Shown piece by piece: positions 40,498 through 49,905 of a stretch of DNA of 64,000 nucleotides. Position 1 is the first letter of the stretch. Every line of letters starts with the position of its first letter. The notes under the pieces are model-generated. The model was not told where the DNA came from. It saw only the letters and a list, made by a program, of their open reading frames with translations, and searched no databases. The DNA lies in the NCBI RefSeq assembly GCF_000934685.1, contig NZ_JYNQ01000001.1, positions 1 through 64,000 of the forward strand, read 5' to 3'. The DNA comes from Lacinutrix sp. Hel_I_90. Lineage in GTDB: Bacteria > Bacteroidota > Bacteroidia > Flavobacteriales > Flavobacteriaceae. The position numbers and the translations under genes are program-made.

Positions 40498-41900
40498 ATA
40501 GCGATGACATCCATATTAGCGTAGAGATACAGCAACTAATAAATGCTGAAGTTGCTCAGCACTATAGAGTGATTCCCAGTGCTATTTCTAATAATGAGTT
40601 AATTTTATATACTGCAGATTCTAATACTAACGATAGTCTTGAAGAATTAGAGATGATTCTTGGGTATTCTATAAAATTAATGCCGATTTCAGAACAGAGG
40701 ATTTCGAAAGCATTATCGGTATATTATCGTAAAAACGAATATAAAACAGAAGACAAAACAGTAAATTTAAATAACGAAGATTTTCTAGAAAATCTCATTT
40801 TTGAAGCAAAAGGAATGTCTAGTAGTGATATTCATTTTGAGGTTTATGAGGAAGAAGCGAGAGTACGTTTAAGAATCGATGGTTTACTTATTGAGAAATA
40901 CAGAATCCCAAAAGAAAATTATTTAGAACTCGTTAATAAAGTTAAGATTAAAGCAAATCTTGATATTACCGAAAAACGCTTACCTCAAGACGGTAGAATA
41001 AATTATAGCGATTTTGATATTCGTGTGTCTATTTTACCAACATTGCATGGCGAAAAAATAGTGATGCGTATTTTAGGAAAAGATGCTTCAAACATAGATT
41101 TGGATCAACTTGGTTTTGAAGCTGAAGAAAAAGAAATTTATCTTGAAGGGGTTAAAAACACTAACGGTATAGTATTAATAAGTGGGCCAACAGGATCGGG
41201 AAAAACAACCACACTGTATGCAACTTTAAAGCTTTTAAATAAAATTAGAAGCAATATTGTAACCGTTGAAGACCCTATAGAATATACACTTAAAGGCATT
41301 AATCAAGTGCAGCTTAAAGAAGATATTGGGCTAACATTCACGAGTGCTTTACGTTCCTTTTTAAGACAGGATCCAGACATTATTATGCTGGGTGAAATAA
41401 GAGATGCAGAAACAGCTAAAATGGCGATTAGAGCATCCTTAACTGGACATTTGGTTTTGTCTACCATACACACAAACTCGGCTTTAGGAACCATTTCTAG
41501 GTTAGTAGATATGGGTGTACCTGCTTTTCTAATTGCTGAAACATTAAACGTTTCGGTGGCACAGCGTTTATTAAGAAAATTATGTGTGTCTTGCAAAGAA
41601 GTGCATGATTTTGATGAAAAAGAACTCCCAAGAAATTTCAATCCGCCTCACAAAATTAAAGCGCATTATAAAGCTAAGGGGTGTGAAGCATGTTATTACA
41701 CAGGTTATAAGGGACGTCGAGCTATTTACGAAGTTATCCCTGTAAATCAAGAGTTAGCCAATAGAATAAAAACAGATGCTCAAAACTTAGAGCAAAATAG
41801 AATAGAAAATATAGAAAAACTATCAGATAAAGCATTTAAGCTATTTGCTAGTGGGGAGACCTCATTAGAAGAAGTATATGCGATATTGATAAACGGATAA
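40491..41900 (+). CDS. gspE: GspE/PulE/PilB family secretion ATPase
   Basis: This is a 469-residue hexameric assembly ATPase. Walker A is SGPTGSGKTTTLYATL at about 230-245, the Asp box is VEDPIEYTL, Walker B is DPDIIMLGEIRDAETAK near 292-308, and the His box is GHLVLSTIHTNSA. Two CxxC pairs (CVSCKE near 364 and CEACYYTGYKGRRAIYE near 398) form the zinc site typical of GspE/PilB and absent from PilT, so this is an extension/secretion ATPase. The N-terminal domain is short. It acts on the cytoplasmic face with GspF. The secretin gene follows after one base. The assignment is secure. Confidence 0.95.
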   Translation: MVNSDDIHISVEIQQLINAEVAQHYRVIPSAISNNELILYTADSNTNDSLEELEMILGYSIKLMPISEQRISKALSVYYRKNEYKTEDKTVNLNNEDFLENLIFEAKGMSSSDIHFEVYEEEARVRLRIDGLLIEKYRIPKENYLELVNKVKIKANLDITEKRLPQDGRINYSDFDIRVSILPTLHGEKIVMRILGKDASNIDLDQLGFEAEEKEIYLEGVKNTNGIVLISGPTGSGKTTTLYATLKLLNKIRSNIVTVEDPIEYTLKGINQVQLKEDIGLTFTSALRSFLRQDPDIIMLGEIRDAETAKMAIRASLTGHLVLSTIHTNSALGTISRLVDMGVPAFLIAETLNVSVAQRLLRKLCVSCKEVHDFDEKELPRNFNPPHKIKAHYKAKGCEACYYTGYKGRRAIYEVIPVNQELANRIKTDAQNLEQNRIENIEKLSDKAFKLFASGETSLEEVYAILING

Positions 41901-41901
41901 T

Positions 41902-43839
41902 ATGAAAAAAACAGTTATAGTATTAATGTTGTTTTTTGCTTACTTATGTCAGGGACAACAACTGACATTAAATGAGATAGAGCAAAAATTTGAAGTACTG
42001 TCTAAAGAGCAGCCTGGACTTAACGAGAAAGTAGAATCTGAAGTCACAGGTCTTAATTTATACACCTTTATAAGTTCGTTGGCGTTAGAACATAAGTTGA
42101 ATGTCGATGTTGACCCAAGTTTAAACACAATAGTAGAGAGTAATTATTTTGACGTTCCTGTAAAGGAGGTTTTGACTTTCTTAATTAAGCAGCACAATAT
42201 TGAAGTTGAATTTGTAAATCAATTTATTGTTTTTAAGAAGCAAAAGGAAAAAGAAAAAGTCATAGAAAAGCGCGTAGAAAAACTTATAGACGTTAAATAC
42301 AACAAAGCAAATCAATTTTTGTCTGTAAATTTAAAAAATGATTCTTTACCAGGAGTAGCAGAAAAAATAACCAAGGAATCTGGAAAAAATATTATTATTT
42401 CACCTGCTGTTAAAGGTATTAAAGTCACAGGGTACTTTCAAAATAGGCCATTTGATGATATTTTAAACATGATTGGGCAATCCAACGGTTTAATAGTCAC
42501 TAAAAATGAAAATGGTTCTTATTTTATTGAAAAAGACGAAACACCAAAAGAGATAAAAACTGTTGTCACTAATTCGAATATATCAAACAGAAGAAGAAAA
42601 GGAACACAAAATAATACAGGGCAATCTGAAGGAGAAGGGTTTTATGAAGTAACCACTTCAAACTCTGGGTTTCTAAATATTAATGCTAAAGAAGCAGAAG
42701 TTACCGACCTTTTAATGGAAGCAGCAGAGCAGTTGAAGCTAAACTATTACATGTATTCCTTACCAGACGATATAAAAACAACATTAGTGGCTAGCGAAAT
42801 TAGTTTTAATGATCTTTTAACTATTGCTTTTCGAGGTAAAGAGTATACTTACAATCAAGACGATTCTGGGTTTTATTTTATAGGGAAAAGAAGTGAAGAG
42901 GGGCTGCGTGAGACAGAATTAATTCAATTAGAGAATAGAACTATTGAAAGTGTGATGAACTCTATTCCTGCAGAATTAAAAAAAGATCTCGAAGTTAAAG
43001 AATTTCCAGAATTAAATGGTTTAATTGTTTCTGGGTCCAAGCCCAAAATTGAAGAATTGCGACTCTATATTTATCAAATTGATATCGTAGTCCCAATGGT
43101 ACAATTGGAAGTTTTTATTGTTCAGTATAATAAATCTCATGACATTCAAACAGGATTAAAAGCAGGTTTAGATCCTGATGGAAAAGATAGAGTAACCTCT
43201 GGTATTTTATTTCCTACTGGTGATGTCAATTTGAATGCGAAGTCTGTCAATAACTTAATAGATATCTTTAATGGTTTTGGTATTTTTAATTTAGGAAAAG
43301 TTACAGAGCAGTTTTATGCGAGTTTACAGTATTTAGAAAATAATTCAATAGTAAAACTGGAATCTACTCCTAAAATAGCAACTTTAAGTGGTCATGAAGC
43401 AACGTTAACCATAGGAGAAACCAGTTATTATTTTGAACAGAATAATAATATTTTTAATTCAGGATTGAACCCTACAATAACACAGTCTGGAACTTGGAAG
43501 CCAACAGAAGCCAATCTAAGCGTAACAATTAAGCCTTTTGTTTCAAAAGATGAGCAAATTACTTTAAAATTAAGGGTTGAAAAAAACTCATTCCTAGGTA
43601 GGGCAGGAGAGAACGCACCTCCAGGAAAAGCGACGCAATCTTTCGATTCTGAAATACGAGTTAAAAATAACGAAATGACACTTCTTGGCGGTTTAGATGA
43701 ACTCACAAGAGAAAACTCGGGAACTGGTGTGCCCTTTTTATCTAGAATTCCAGTCTTGAAATGGTTCTTTAGTGGTCGGTCTAAAAAGAAATCGAAATCA
43801 AAATTACATATTTTGATTAAACCAACAGTCACGTATTGA
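41902..43839 (+). CDS. gspD: Outer-membrane secretin, GspD/PilQ type
   Basis: This 645-residue protein has a signal peptide (MKKTVIVLMLFFAYLCQGQ). Periplasmic domains follow: an STN/N0-like domain (LYTFISSLALEHKLNVDVDP ... VPVKEVLTFLIKQHNIEVEF), a second similar module near 140-200, and N1-like modules to about 395. The secretin barrel spans about 400-645, with VPMVQLEVFIVQYNKS, ESTPKIATLSGHEATLTIGE and GVPFLSRIPVLKWFF, the hallmark secretin ending. A low-complexity linker (SNRRRKGTQNNTGQSEGEG) separates the N-domains. It would form the outer-membrane pore of the system. It overlaps the GspL-like gene by 4 bases. No lipobox is seen, so targeting may need one of the lipoproteins of the operon. 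Confidence 0.92.
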   Translation: MKKTVIVLMLFFAYLCQGQQLTLNEIEQKFEVLSKEQPGLNEKVESEVTGLNLYTFISSLALEHKLNVDVDPSLNTIVESNYFDVPVKEVLTFLIKQHNIEVEFVNQFIVFKKQKEKEKVIEKRVEKLIDVKYNKANQFLSVNLKNDSLPGVAEKITKESGKNIIISPAVKGIKVTGYFQNRPFDDILNMIGQSNGLIVTKNENGSYFIEKDETPKEIKTVVTNSNISNRRRKGTQNNTGQSEGEGFYEVTTSNSGFLNINAKEAEVTDLLMEAAEQLKLNYYMYSLPDDIKTTLVASEISFNDLLTIAFRGKEYTYNQDDSGFYFIGKRSEEGLRETELIQLENRTIESVMNSIPAELKKDLEVKEFPELNGLIVSGSKPKIEELRLYIYQIDIVVPMVQLEVFIVQYNKSHDIQTGLKAGLDPDGKDRVTSGILFPTGDVNLNAKSVNNLIDIFNGFGIFNLGKVTEQFYASLQYLENNSIVKLESTPKIATLSGHEATLTIGETSYYFEQNNNIFNSGLNPTITQSGTWKPTEANLSVTIKPFVSKDEQITLKLRVEKNSFLGRAGENAPPGKATQSFDSEIRVKNNEMTLLGGLDELTRENSGTGVPFLSRIPVLKWFFSGRSKKKSKSKLHILIKPTVTY

Positions 43840-45017
43840 TGATTAGTAGTTTAAAAAATAAATTATTAAAACATACAGCAGTAACCGTTGTAGGCTTACA
43901 CTTTAAAAATGAAGGTGTAGTCTATAACGTCTTAAAAGTATCTCAAGAAAAAAATAAATTATTAATTATAGAGCAATCATCATACGATACGTTTGATGCA
44001 TTGGAAAAAGCCGTAGACAATAAATCTCCTGTTATATTAAACTTTTCTGGAAAAGGGGTTCTAAACAAAAAAACAGCCAATGTTCCAGATTACAAATCTA
44101 AAGCATTGCTAAATGTTGATAAAAATGATTTTTATTTTTATGAACACCTTCAGAAAAAGCATGTTTTCATTTCTGTTATAAGAAAAGAGAAAGTACAGGA
44201 ATATATTAGTCTCTTCAATGCCTCTAATTATTTAATTATAGATTATAGTATAGGTCCATTTATCACGTCTCTATTAGCGTATGTTACAGAAAAAGAAAGT
44301 TTTATTGCCAACACGACGGAGTTGTTTGTTTCTGAAAATAAGCTGTCAGATTTTAAAATAACACAAGAGAAGAGCGTATTAACCATAGATGATCAAGAGC
44401 TATCTGAAAAAGAAACGGTGCTTTTAGGTTCTGCTATTAATTATTTTCAACCTTCTGAGGAGTTTGTTTATGATAAGGATTTTCTGATAAAGAATAAAGA
44501 AGAAGCCAGTTTTAAAAAGTATTATCAGTTATTAGGAATGTTTATTCTTGGTGGTTTTTTTGTTTTATTATTACTTAGTTATTTGTTGTTAGGTCATTAT
44601 AATGATAAGGTTGTAAATACCAATTCAAGTATTCAATCGGTACAGGAAACGTTTGATATTATTAAAGAACTTCAAAGCGATAGAGATAATAAAAGAGAGA
44701 TTTTAAATGAATCTGGTGTTTTCACTAATAGGTTTCTTTCATTTTATGCCAACGAATTAACCACAAATCTGCCTAGTACGATCACATTAAGTGAGTTTCA
44801 TGTTTTTCCTTACAGCAAAAAGGTCAAGCCATTAGAGAAAATTAAATTTAATGAAAATAGCATCACTCTAAAAGGAGAATCAGCATCAAATATTAACTTT
44901 AATAACTGGTATAAAGGACTTAAAAAAGTAGAGTGGATTTCAAAATTAGACATTATAGTCTATAAATCGAATAAGAGTAATAATTACGATTTCGAAATTA
45001 AACTGATGATTAAATAA
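43836..45017 (+). CDS. GspL-like (PilM-PilN fusion type) inner-membrane protein
   Basis: This 393-residue protein has a cytoplasmic N-terminal half of about 225 residues with an actin-like/PilM flavour (TVVGLHFKNEGVVYNVLKVS; YLIIDYSIGPFITSLLAYV). One membrane helix follows (YQLLGMFILGGFFVLLLLSYLLL, about 229-251), then a periplasmic coiled coil (SSIQSVQETFDIIKELQSDRD) and a PilN-like ferredoxin-like part (LPSTITLSEFHVFPYS ... WISKLDIIVYKS). This layout is that of GspL, the link between ATPase and pseudopilus. Assignment rests on topology, fold-like pattern and location between secretin and GspM-like gene; sequence identity to known GspL cannot be judged here. Confidence 0.72.
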   Translation: MMISSLKNKLLKHTAVTVVGLHFKNEGVVYNVLKVSQEKNKLLIIEQSSYDTFDALEKAVDNKSPVILNFSGKGVLNKKTANVPDYKSKALLNVDKNDFYFYEHLQKKHVFISVIRKEKVQEYISLFNASNYLIIDYSIGPFITSLLAYVTEKESFIANTTELFVSENKLSDFKITQEKSVLTIDDQELSEKETVLLGSAINYFQPSEEFVYDKDFLIKNKEEASFKKYYQLLGMFILGGFFVLLLLSYLLLGHYNDKVVNTNSSIQSVQETFDIIKELQSDRDNKREILNESGVFTNRFLSFYANELTTNLPSTITLSEFHVFPYSKKVKPLEKIKFNENSITLKGESASNINFNNWYKGLKKVEWISKLDIIVYKSNKSNNYDFEIKLMIK

Positions 45018-45018
45018 G

Positions 45019-45555
45019 ATGTTTGATAATTTAACATATAAGCAGAAGTTCTATATCTTAATACTCATTGGAGTTGTTTTAAGTATTACAGCCTATAAGA
45101 GATCTTTCAAATTAACACTTAATTCGTATAACGAAAGCAAACAATTGTCTGAAAGATTAGATTTTATAAACGAATCGTCTAGCGATATTGGAGTATTAGA
45201 CAGCGAAATTAAATTCCTAAATAACTTAATTGGAGAAGACGGGGTAGAGCCAGAACTAGTACAACAAGAAATACTTAATTTTGTTACAAATACTAGTGAT
45301 AAAGTGTCTGTTGTCACGATTGAGGAAGTTCATAATGCAAGTGATAATGGTTTTGTTATTTACTCTAATCAATTAACTCTAGAAGGCAGCTTTGAAGACT
45401 TATTAACTACAGTATATCGTTTTGAGAGAGAATTTTCTTTTTCAAGACTTGTTAATGTTAGTTTTTTTAAGAAGAAGGATTATAAAACAAGACAACAAAA
45501 ATTATATTCAAAAATTATATTTCAAAATTATGAAAAAGAGATTCAAAATAAATAA
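45019..45555 (+). CDS. GspM/PilO-like inner-membrane protein
   Basis: This 178-residue protein has a single N-terminal membrane helix (QKFYILILIGVVLSITAYK). A coiled-coil stretch follows (YNESKQLSERLDFINESSSDIGVLDSEIKFLNNLIG), then a ferredoxin-like periplasmic domain (VSVVTIEEVHNASDNGF ... LTLEGSFEDLLTTVYRFEREF), the PilO/GspM topology. PilO-type proteins pair with PilN/GspL to form the inner-membrane alignment complex. It begins one base after the GspL-like stop and its 3' end overlaps the lipoprotein gene by 26 bases. The call relies on topology and position. Confidence 0.75.
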   Translation: MFDNLTYKQKFYILILIGVVLSITAYKRSFKLTLNSYNESKQLSERLDFINESSSDIGVLDSEIKFLNNLIGEDGVEPELVQQEILNFVTNTSDKVSVVTIEEVHNASDNGFVIYSNQLTLEGSFEDLLTTVYRFEREFSFSRLVNVSFFKKKDYKTRQQKLYSKIIFQNYEKEIQNK

Positions 45556-46516
45556 GACACTAATTAGTAGTTTATTATCACTACTGGTCTTGTCTGTTTT
45601 TAGTTGTGATGATATTGTTGAAGAAGATCTAGCAAATGATCTAGTAGTAACCATTACGCCAAGTTCTGGACAAGTAATTACCTCTAACGCGGTCTCATTT
45701 CAATGGAACAATTTAGAAGGTGCAGATGACTATCGGGTTCAAATAGAAAATAATACCAATGTGGTTATTTTAGATTCTGTGGTGTCAACAACCACTTTAG
45801 AGTATCCTCTAAATCCTGGGGCTTTTAAATGGAGAGTAAGAGGAGAAAATTTTGCTTATCACACGGCTTATACTTTTCCAATAGCGTTTTCGGTTGAGGC
45901 GTCAAACGATTTAACAAACCAAACCGTTTTTTTAAATACACCTACAAATAATTATTATACTAACTCCGGAAATGGCATTATTACCACTTGGGCAAGTATA
46001 AACTCTGCAGACTCCTATACCTTTGAATTGGAAAAACGACTATCTGGTAATACAACGACACTTTATCAAGAAGCAGGAATTACAGCAACCACCTACACTA
46101 TAGATGGTAGTTATCTTAATGAAGATGCGGCATATATTTGGAAAGTAAAAGCGCTTAATACAACTACAATGACAGAAACAATATATGCCAGCAGAAGTAT
46201 TCTTTTTGACTCAACAGTTCCTAATGTACCAGGTCTGTTGAGTCCAGCCAATAATGCTACGGCCGTAGTAAATACAAATGTTGTTTTTAACTGGGATTCT
46301 GGAACGGATCCGGGTAATATTAATGCACCATTAACACATCTACTTGAAATTGCGACAAATACAAATTTCAGCAACGCAGAAGTATATTCAACGACAACAC
46401 TAACACAAGGCATTACTTTTGTAGTAACAGGAGATTATTATTGGAGAGTAAAAACCCGCGACCAGGCGGGTAATGAAAGCGCCTATTCTGGTTATAATAA
46501 GATTACAGTAAATTAA
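45530..46516 (+). CDS. Lipoprotein with fibronectin III-like domains in secretion operon
   Basis: A longer frame begins at 45422, but ATG 45530 is chosen because it gives a lipoprotein signal (MKKRFKINKTLISSLLSLLVLSVFSC). The product is 328 residues. The mature part has three similar segments with FN3/Ig-like spacing: ITPSSGQVITSNAVSFQWNN ... FKWRVRGEN; TNSGNGIITTWASINSADSYTFELE ... YIWKVKALN; and LLSPANNATAVVNTNVVFNWDSG ... YYWRVKTRDQAGNESAYSG. Such domains bind polymers or proteins at the surface or periplasm. As a lipoprotein inside the operon it could be a pilotin-like or secretin-associated factor; no homologue of classical GspS is recognised, so this is inference. Confidence 0.75.
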   Translation: MKKRFKINKTLISSLLSLLVLSVFSCDDIVEEDLANDLVVTITPSSGQVITSNAVSFQWNNLEGADDYRVQIENNTNVVILDSVVSTTTLEYPLNPGAFKWRVRGENFAYHTAYTFPIAFSVEASNDLTNQTVFLNTPTNNYYTNSGNGIITTWASINSADSYTFELEKRLSGNTTTLYQEAGITATTYTIDGSYLNEDAAYIWKVKALNTTTMTETIYASRSILFDSTVPNVPGLLSPANNATAVVNTNVVFNWDSGTDPGNINAPLTHLLEIATNTNFSNAEVYSTTTLTQGITFVVTGDYYWRVKTRDQAGNESAYSGYNKITVN

Positions 46517-46521
46517 TATAG

Positions 46522-47004
46522 ATGTCGAAAAAAAACATTAATAGAGTCTTAATAGTAGGGGTCACCATAATATGGAGCATTTTACTGTATAAGTTTATTA
46601 ATACTATGGTTTTTGATGAGGATACCGAAATAGCGACCGAAAACCTTCCTGAAGCAAAAATAATTGCTCAGGTAGCCAAAGACACGATTAATCTTAAAGA
46701 TTATCAAAGAGACCCTTTTTTAGGCAATTTTAAAACGCCTAAAGAAGTGAAGTCCAATTTAGGTGCAACAAAAAAAGTAATAAAACAAGCAATACCTACA
46801 AATCAGAAATGGCCACTTATTGATTATCTAGGGTTTGTTAAAGAGGCGCATGGTAAACCGCTTTTGCTAATTAAGATAAACAAGAAGCTCTATAGAAAAA
46901 AAGCATCAGAAGCTTTTATTGAAGGCTTTAATGTGGTTGCTTTTTATAAAGATTCTATTGAAGTCGCTTTTAATAACGAAAAGCGAATAATAAGGAAAAA
47001 CTAG
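46522..47004 (+). CDS. GspC/PilP-like inner-membrane protein, last gene of operon
   Basis: This 160-residue protein has one N-terminal helix (RVLIVGVTIIWSILLYKFI). A linker with YQRDPFLGNFKTP, like the RDPF motif of PilP/GspC-type proteins, precedes a small beta domain (WPLIDYLGFVKEAHGKPLLLIKINKKLYRKKASEAFIEGF ... VAFYKDSIEV). This domain resembles the homology region of GspC/PilP, which contacts the secretin N-domains. It lies 5 bases after the lipoprotein gene and before a bidirectional terminator. The call is moderate, from motif and topology; it completes the envelope-spanning set GspC-D-L-M. Confidence 0.62.
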   Translation: MSKKNINRVLIVGVTIIWSILLYKFINTMVFDEDTEIATENLPEAKIIAQVAKDTINLKDYQRDPFLGNFKTPKEVKSNLGATKKVIKQAIPTNQKWPLIDYLGFVKEAHGKPLLLIKINKKLYRKKASEAFIEGFNVVAFYKDSIEVAFNNEKRIIRKN

Positions 47005-47085
47005 TTCTTAAATTGAAATACAGTTTGTATAAAAGAATGACCTACTGCGATTTCGAGACCTAATGGTTTGACCATATATAATATA

Positions 47086-47120
47086 AAAAAAATGAGAGAA
47101 TCGCTTCTCTCATTTTTTTT
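47086..47120. terminator. Bidirectional terminator between secretion operon and T9SS substrate gene
   Basis: The inverted repeat ATGAGAGAA / TTCTCTCAT has a TCGC loop, with an A-run on the left and a T-run of about nine on the right. It can end transcription from both sides and lies between convergent genes. The remainder of 47005-47138 holds no gene. Confidence 0.85.
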
Positions 47121-47138
47121 TATGCCATTAAAACAATT

Positions 47139-49376
47139 TTATTTCACAACTAATTGTTTTCTATAGGTCTTCCCAGTTTTGCTAGTTACTTCAACAAAGT
47201 ACACACCAGGTTTTAAACTAGTAATACGCATGCTATTCGCATTACTTTGTTTTACAATAATACCCATTAAGTTTCTTAAGACAGTACGTTCTATTTGTTC
47301 AGACGTATTGTTTAGTCTAACATTAAAAGTATCTCTTGCAGGATTAGGGTAGATGGATAATGTCTTTTTATCTTTAAAGCAATCTACTACTAGTTCTACA
47401 TCTCCTCTGTAACATAATTCACCAGTCTCTTCGTCAAATATAGATAAGACTTCGATATAGTTACCATTCTCAGTATATAAAAATGTCGTATTTGCTCCAT
47501 TGGTAGGAACATTAATATCTGTTCCTTGATGTGTTAAAACAACGTTATAGCCTTTATAATCACCCTTTGGCGCTTTGATTCTATATTTCCCACATTTTCC
47601 TTGGGGCGCTATTGAGCCAGCAAAAGCATCAAAAATAACATTACAGGCTTCAGAATAATCACAACTTTGAAATACTATTTTAAAACGTTCATTAAATTCA
47701 CCCACTTCAGAGGTAAAGAAATAAGGAGAATCAGTTAAATTATGGCAAACATTTAATAAATTATCAACTAAGAACGTAGTGCGGTTTTGAATAAATTCAC
47801 CCTGAAATTGCGTAATTGAGATTGCAAATTCCTCTGGCGCAGCATCTACAGCTTCAATAGAGTTATAGAAACCAAGAGAGACTTCCTCATTACTGTTTAA
47901 GTCGCTTGGATTTTTACCTTGTATTCTAAACTTTTCTTCTGATTCGTCTATATTAAAGTAAATTAAGCTGTAAGGTATAGCATAAGGGATATCTAAATCT
48001 AAATCATAAGACCTTCCATCATTAGCACTTGTAGCTCCATTTACATAACTTAATAAAATATTTTCATTTATTCCAGATGAACTATTTAAGTTAAGCCAAA
48101 GTTTATTACTTAAAGGAGTGCTTTTAGAGCTTGAAGAGGTTTTATAAAAATTCTCATTTAAATCTACAATTCGCATGGCGTTATTAAATATTACTTTACC
48201 AGTTGTTGGTAAAGGAGACATTGATGGGATATCGTCAGAGAAGTTAGCAAAAAAACCTTGCGCTGATGAAATAGAGGGGTCTGGTGTAGGAGAAGGCGTA
48301 CCACCGGCATCTGGTGCACAAGTCGTAAATGGCAACGATTCGCAAACGTTTAAGGTTGGGCCTGAAAAATTCATATAAAAATAATCAGATACGCTATAAT
48401 TTAAACTTTCATTTCCATTATTATTACTAATTGGTGGCGCAGAAGCAGACCATAAAGCGACACAGCCATCAAGAATTCCGGTAGTATTGTTAACAGGATC
48501 ATAGGTGTTTTTGAGTAAAAAAGCCTCTAGACTTATTGCTGAAGCATAAGGGTTGCCTATAAATACGTTATTATTATCATTGCCTGGAGCTGTGCCGGCA
48601 GGCGGCGATAAATTTGCGTCATTTCTAGTAATAGGAACTTCTATATAACCGTTGTTGAATTCTCCATCAAAGGCATAATTAAAAGTGCCTATGCCAGCAG
48701 AACCAGGAGCTTGTCTTGTAATATAACCCACACCAGACTCAACAGGTAAATTTAAATATGCAAAATTCCAAGCAAAGGGAGCTCCATCGTCTATACCATC
48801 AACACCAATACCTGGATTCGTTGCGTTATTATTATTTTCCTCATAAGTTAAGTCTTGAAAGTTTTCAGTTTTATAATAATAACGGTATCCACCAAAAGAG
48901 GGTGTGTTGGTAAAAGTTTCATCAATTGTTTCCCCTTTTATAGGGGAACTCCATAACTTGACAGCAGTAGAAAAAGTAGAGTTAAAACTTTTATTTACTG
49001 TAGCACTTCCAGTTGGTCCAACTATAAAAGCGTTTATTAAGTCTTCTTTTTGAACAAAAGAACCTTGATGTTGTACTATAAGGTTACCATTTATTTTGGC
49101 TATAGTTCTTACTTCTACATAATTAGAGGGAGCTATAGTTAGTGTGTAAGGTGCATTTATTGTAAGTTGGCAGCACGTAAAGCTTTCTATTCCTAATAAG
49201 TTTGTATCATAATCTCCATCTATAATAGCTTCTATTCCAAGATTAGGACCCGTAATATTGCTCCAGCTTGAACCGTTCCAGACAGTTATAGGGCAGCCAA
49301 CAGGTGGAGGACCTTGCGCATTAATAGAAAAATTAAATAAAAGTACTAATAAAAAGAAAAGAGAAAGGTGTTTCAT
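47139..49376 (-). CDS. T9SS type A sorting-domain surface protein
   Basis: This 745-residue protein has a signal peptide (MKHLSLFFLLVLLFNFSINAQ). The mature part begins with GPPPVGCPITVWNGSSW. A repeat-poor beta-rich region with NAPYTLTIAPSNYVEVRTIAKINGNLIVQHQGSFVQ (about 70-110) is typical of flavobacterial surface proteins. The last 75 residues form the type A sorting domain: LSIYPNPARDTFNVRLNN, then LRNLMGIIVKQSN, and ITSLKPGVYFVEV ending KQLVVK. This domain directs export by the type IX system and attachment to the cell surface. The central function is unknown. It is transcribed towards the bidirectional terminator and is probably monocistronic. Confidence 0.92.
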   Translation of the reverse strand: MKHLSLFFLLVLLFNFSINAQGPPPVGCPITVWNGSSWSNITGPNLGIEAIIDGDYDTNLLGIESFTCCQLTINAPYTLTIAPSNYVEVRTIAKINGNLIVQHQGSFVQKEDLINAFIVGPTGSATVNKSFNSTFSTAVKLWSSPIKGETIDETFTNTPSFGGYRYYYKTENFQDLTYEENNNNATNPGIGVDGIDDGAPFAWNFAYLNLPVESGVGYITRQAPGSAGIGTFNYAFDGEFNNGYIEVPITRNDANLSPPAGTAPGNDNNNVFIGNPYASAISLEAFLLKNTYDPVNNTTGILDGCVALWSASAPPISNNNGNESLNYSVSDYFYMNFSGPTLNVCESLPFTTCAPDAGGTPSPTPDPSISSAQGFFANFSDDIPSMSPLPTTGKVIFNNAMRIVDLNENFYKTSSSSKSTPLSNKLWLNLNSSSGINENILLSYVNGATSANDGRSYDLDLDIPYAIPYSLIYFNIDESEEKFRIQGKNPSDLNSNEEVSLGFYNSIEAVDAAPEEFAISITQFQGEFIQNRTTFLVDNLLNVCHNLTDSPYFFTSEVGEFNERFKIVFQSCDYSEACNVIFDAFAGSIAPQGKCGKYRIKAPKGDYKGYNVVLTHQGTDINVPTNGANTTFLYTENGNYIEVLSIFDEETGELCYRGDVELVVDCFKDKKTLSIYPNPARDTFNVRLNNTSEQIERTVLRNLMGIIVKQSNANSMRITSLKPGVYFVEVTSKTGKTYRKQLVVK

Positions 49377-49905
49377 AAAAGCATGGCTTAAAAGTTAAAG
49401 TTTAATTTGAAATTTTTTATGTTTAGAAAGTCAATAATTTTTGTCTGTTTGAATTTACGTTTAATGGTTTATGTACCTCTTTTAACAGAGGCTAATTTTA
49501 AATAGTAATGACTTGAAGATACTGTTTAAAGATTGCTTTACTTTTTAAGGTCATAGCTATTCAATTCAAAAAACTGGTGTCCTTAATATCTAATAAATTA
49601 CAGCATTTACTATAATACATTTTACTGTGAAAGATTTAAACTATTGTGTATTTAAAATTGGAATAGTCCGTTGTTCCTTTTTTATATTAAACAGATATAA
49701 GGTGTTATTATAAAAACCAATGCTGCTAAAAAAAAATGTTGTTGAAATGCGTAATTCCATCTTAATAGATTTATTTGAAGCGCTAAGATACTGATTAATT
49801 ATAAAGTTAAAATAGAAACTTACTGTTTATATCGGTTTAACTTATCACATTTTCATAGTAAAACAATGGTACAGTTTAGTAGCTTAGATTATCTATTTTA
49901 TTTCA
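49377..49905. other. 529-bp intergenic region
   Basis: No reading frame with coding character was seen on either strand. It should hold the promoter of the T9SS type A gene, but no exact TAnnTTTG box was found on the minus strand. The only structure noted is a weak hairpin at 49476-49491 (CCTCT / AGAGG). Confidence 0.5.

Noticed and set aside
47059-47080. Small hairpin ATGGT-TTG-ACCAT as a terminator
   Set aside because: Only 5 bp with no T-run; the strong bidirectional terminator follows at 47086.
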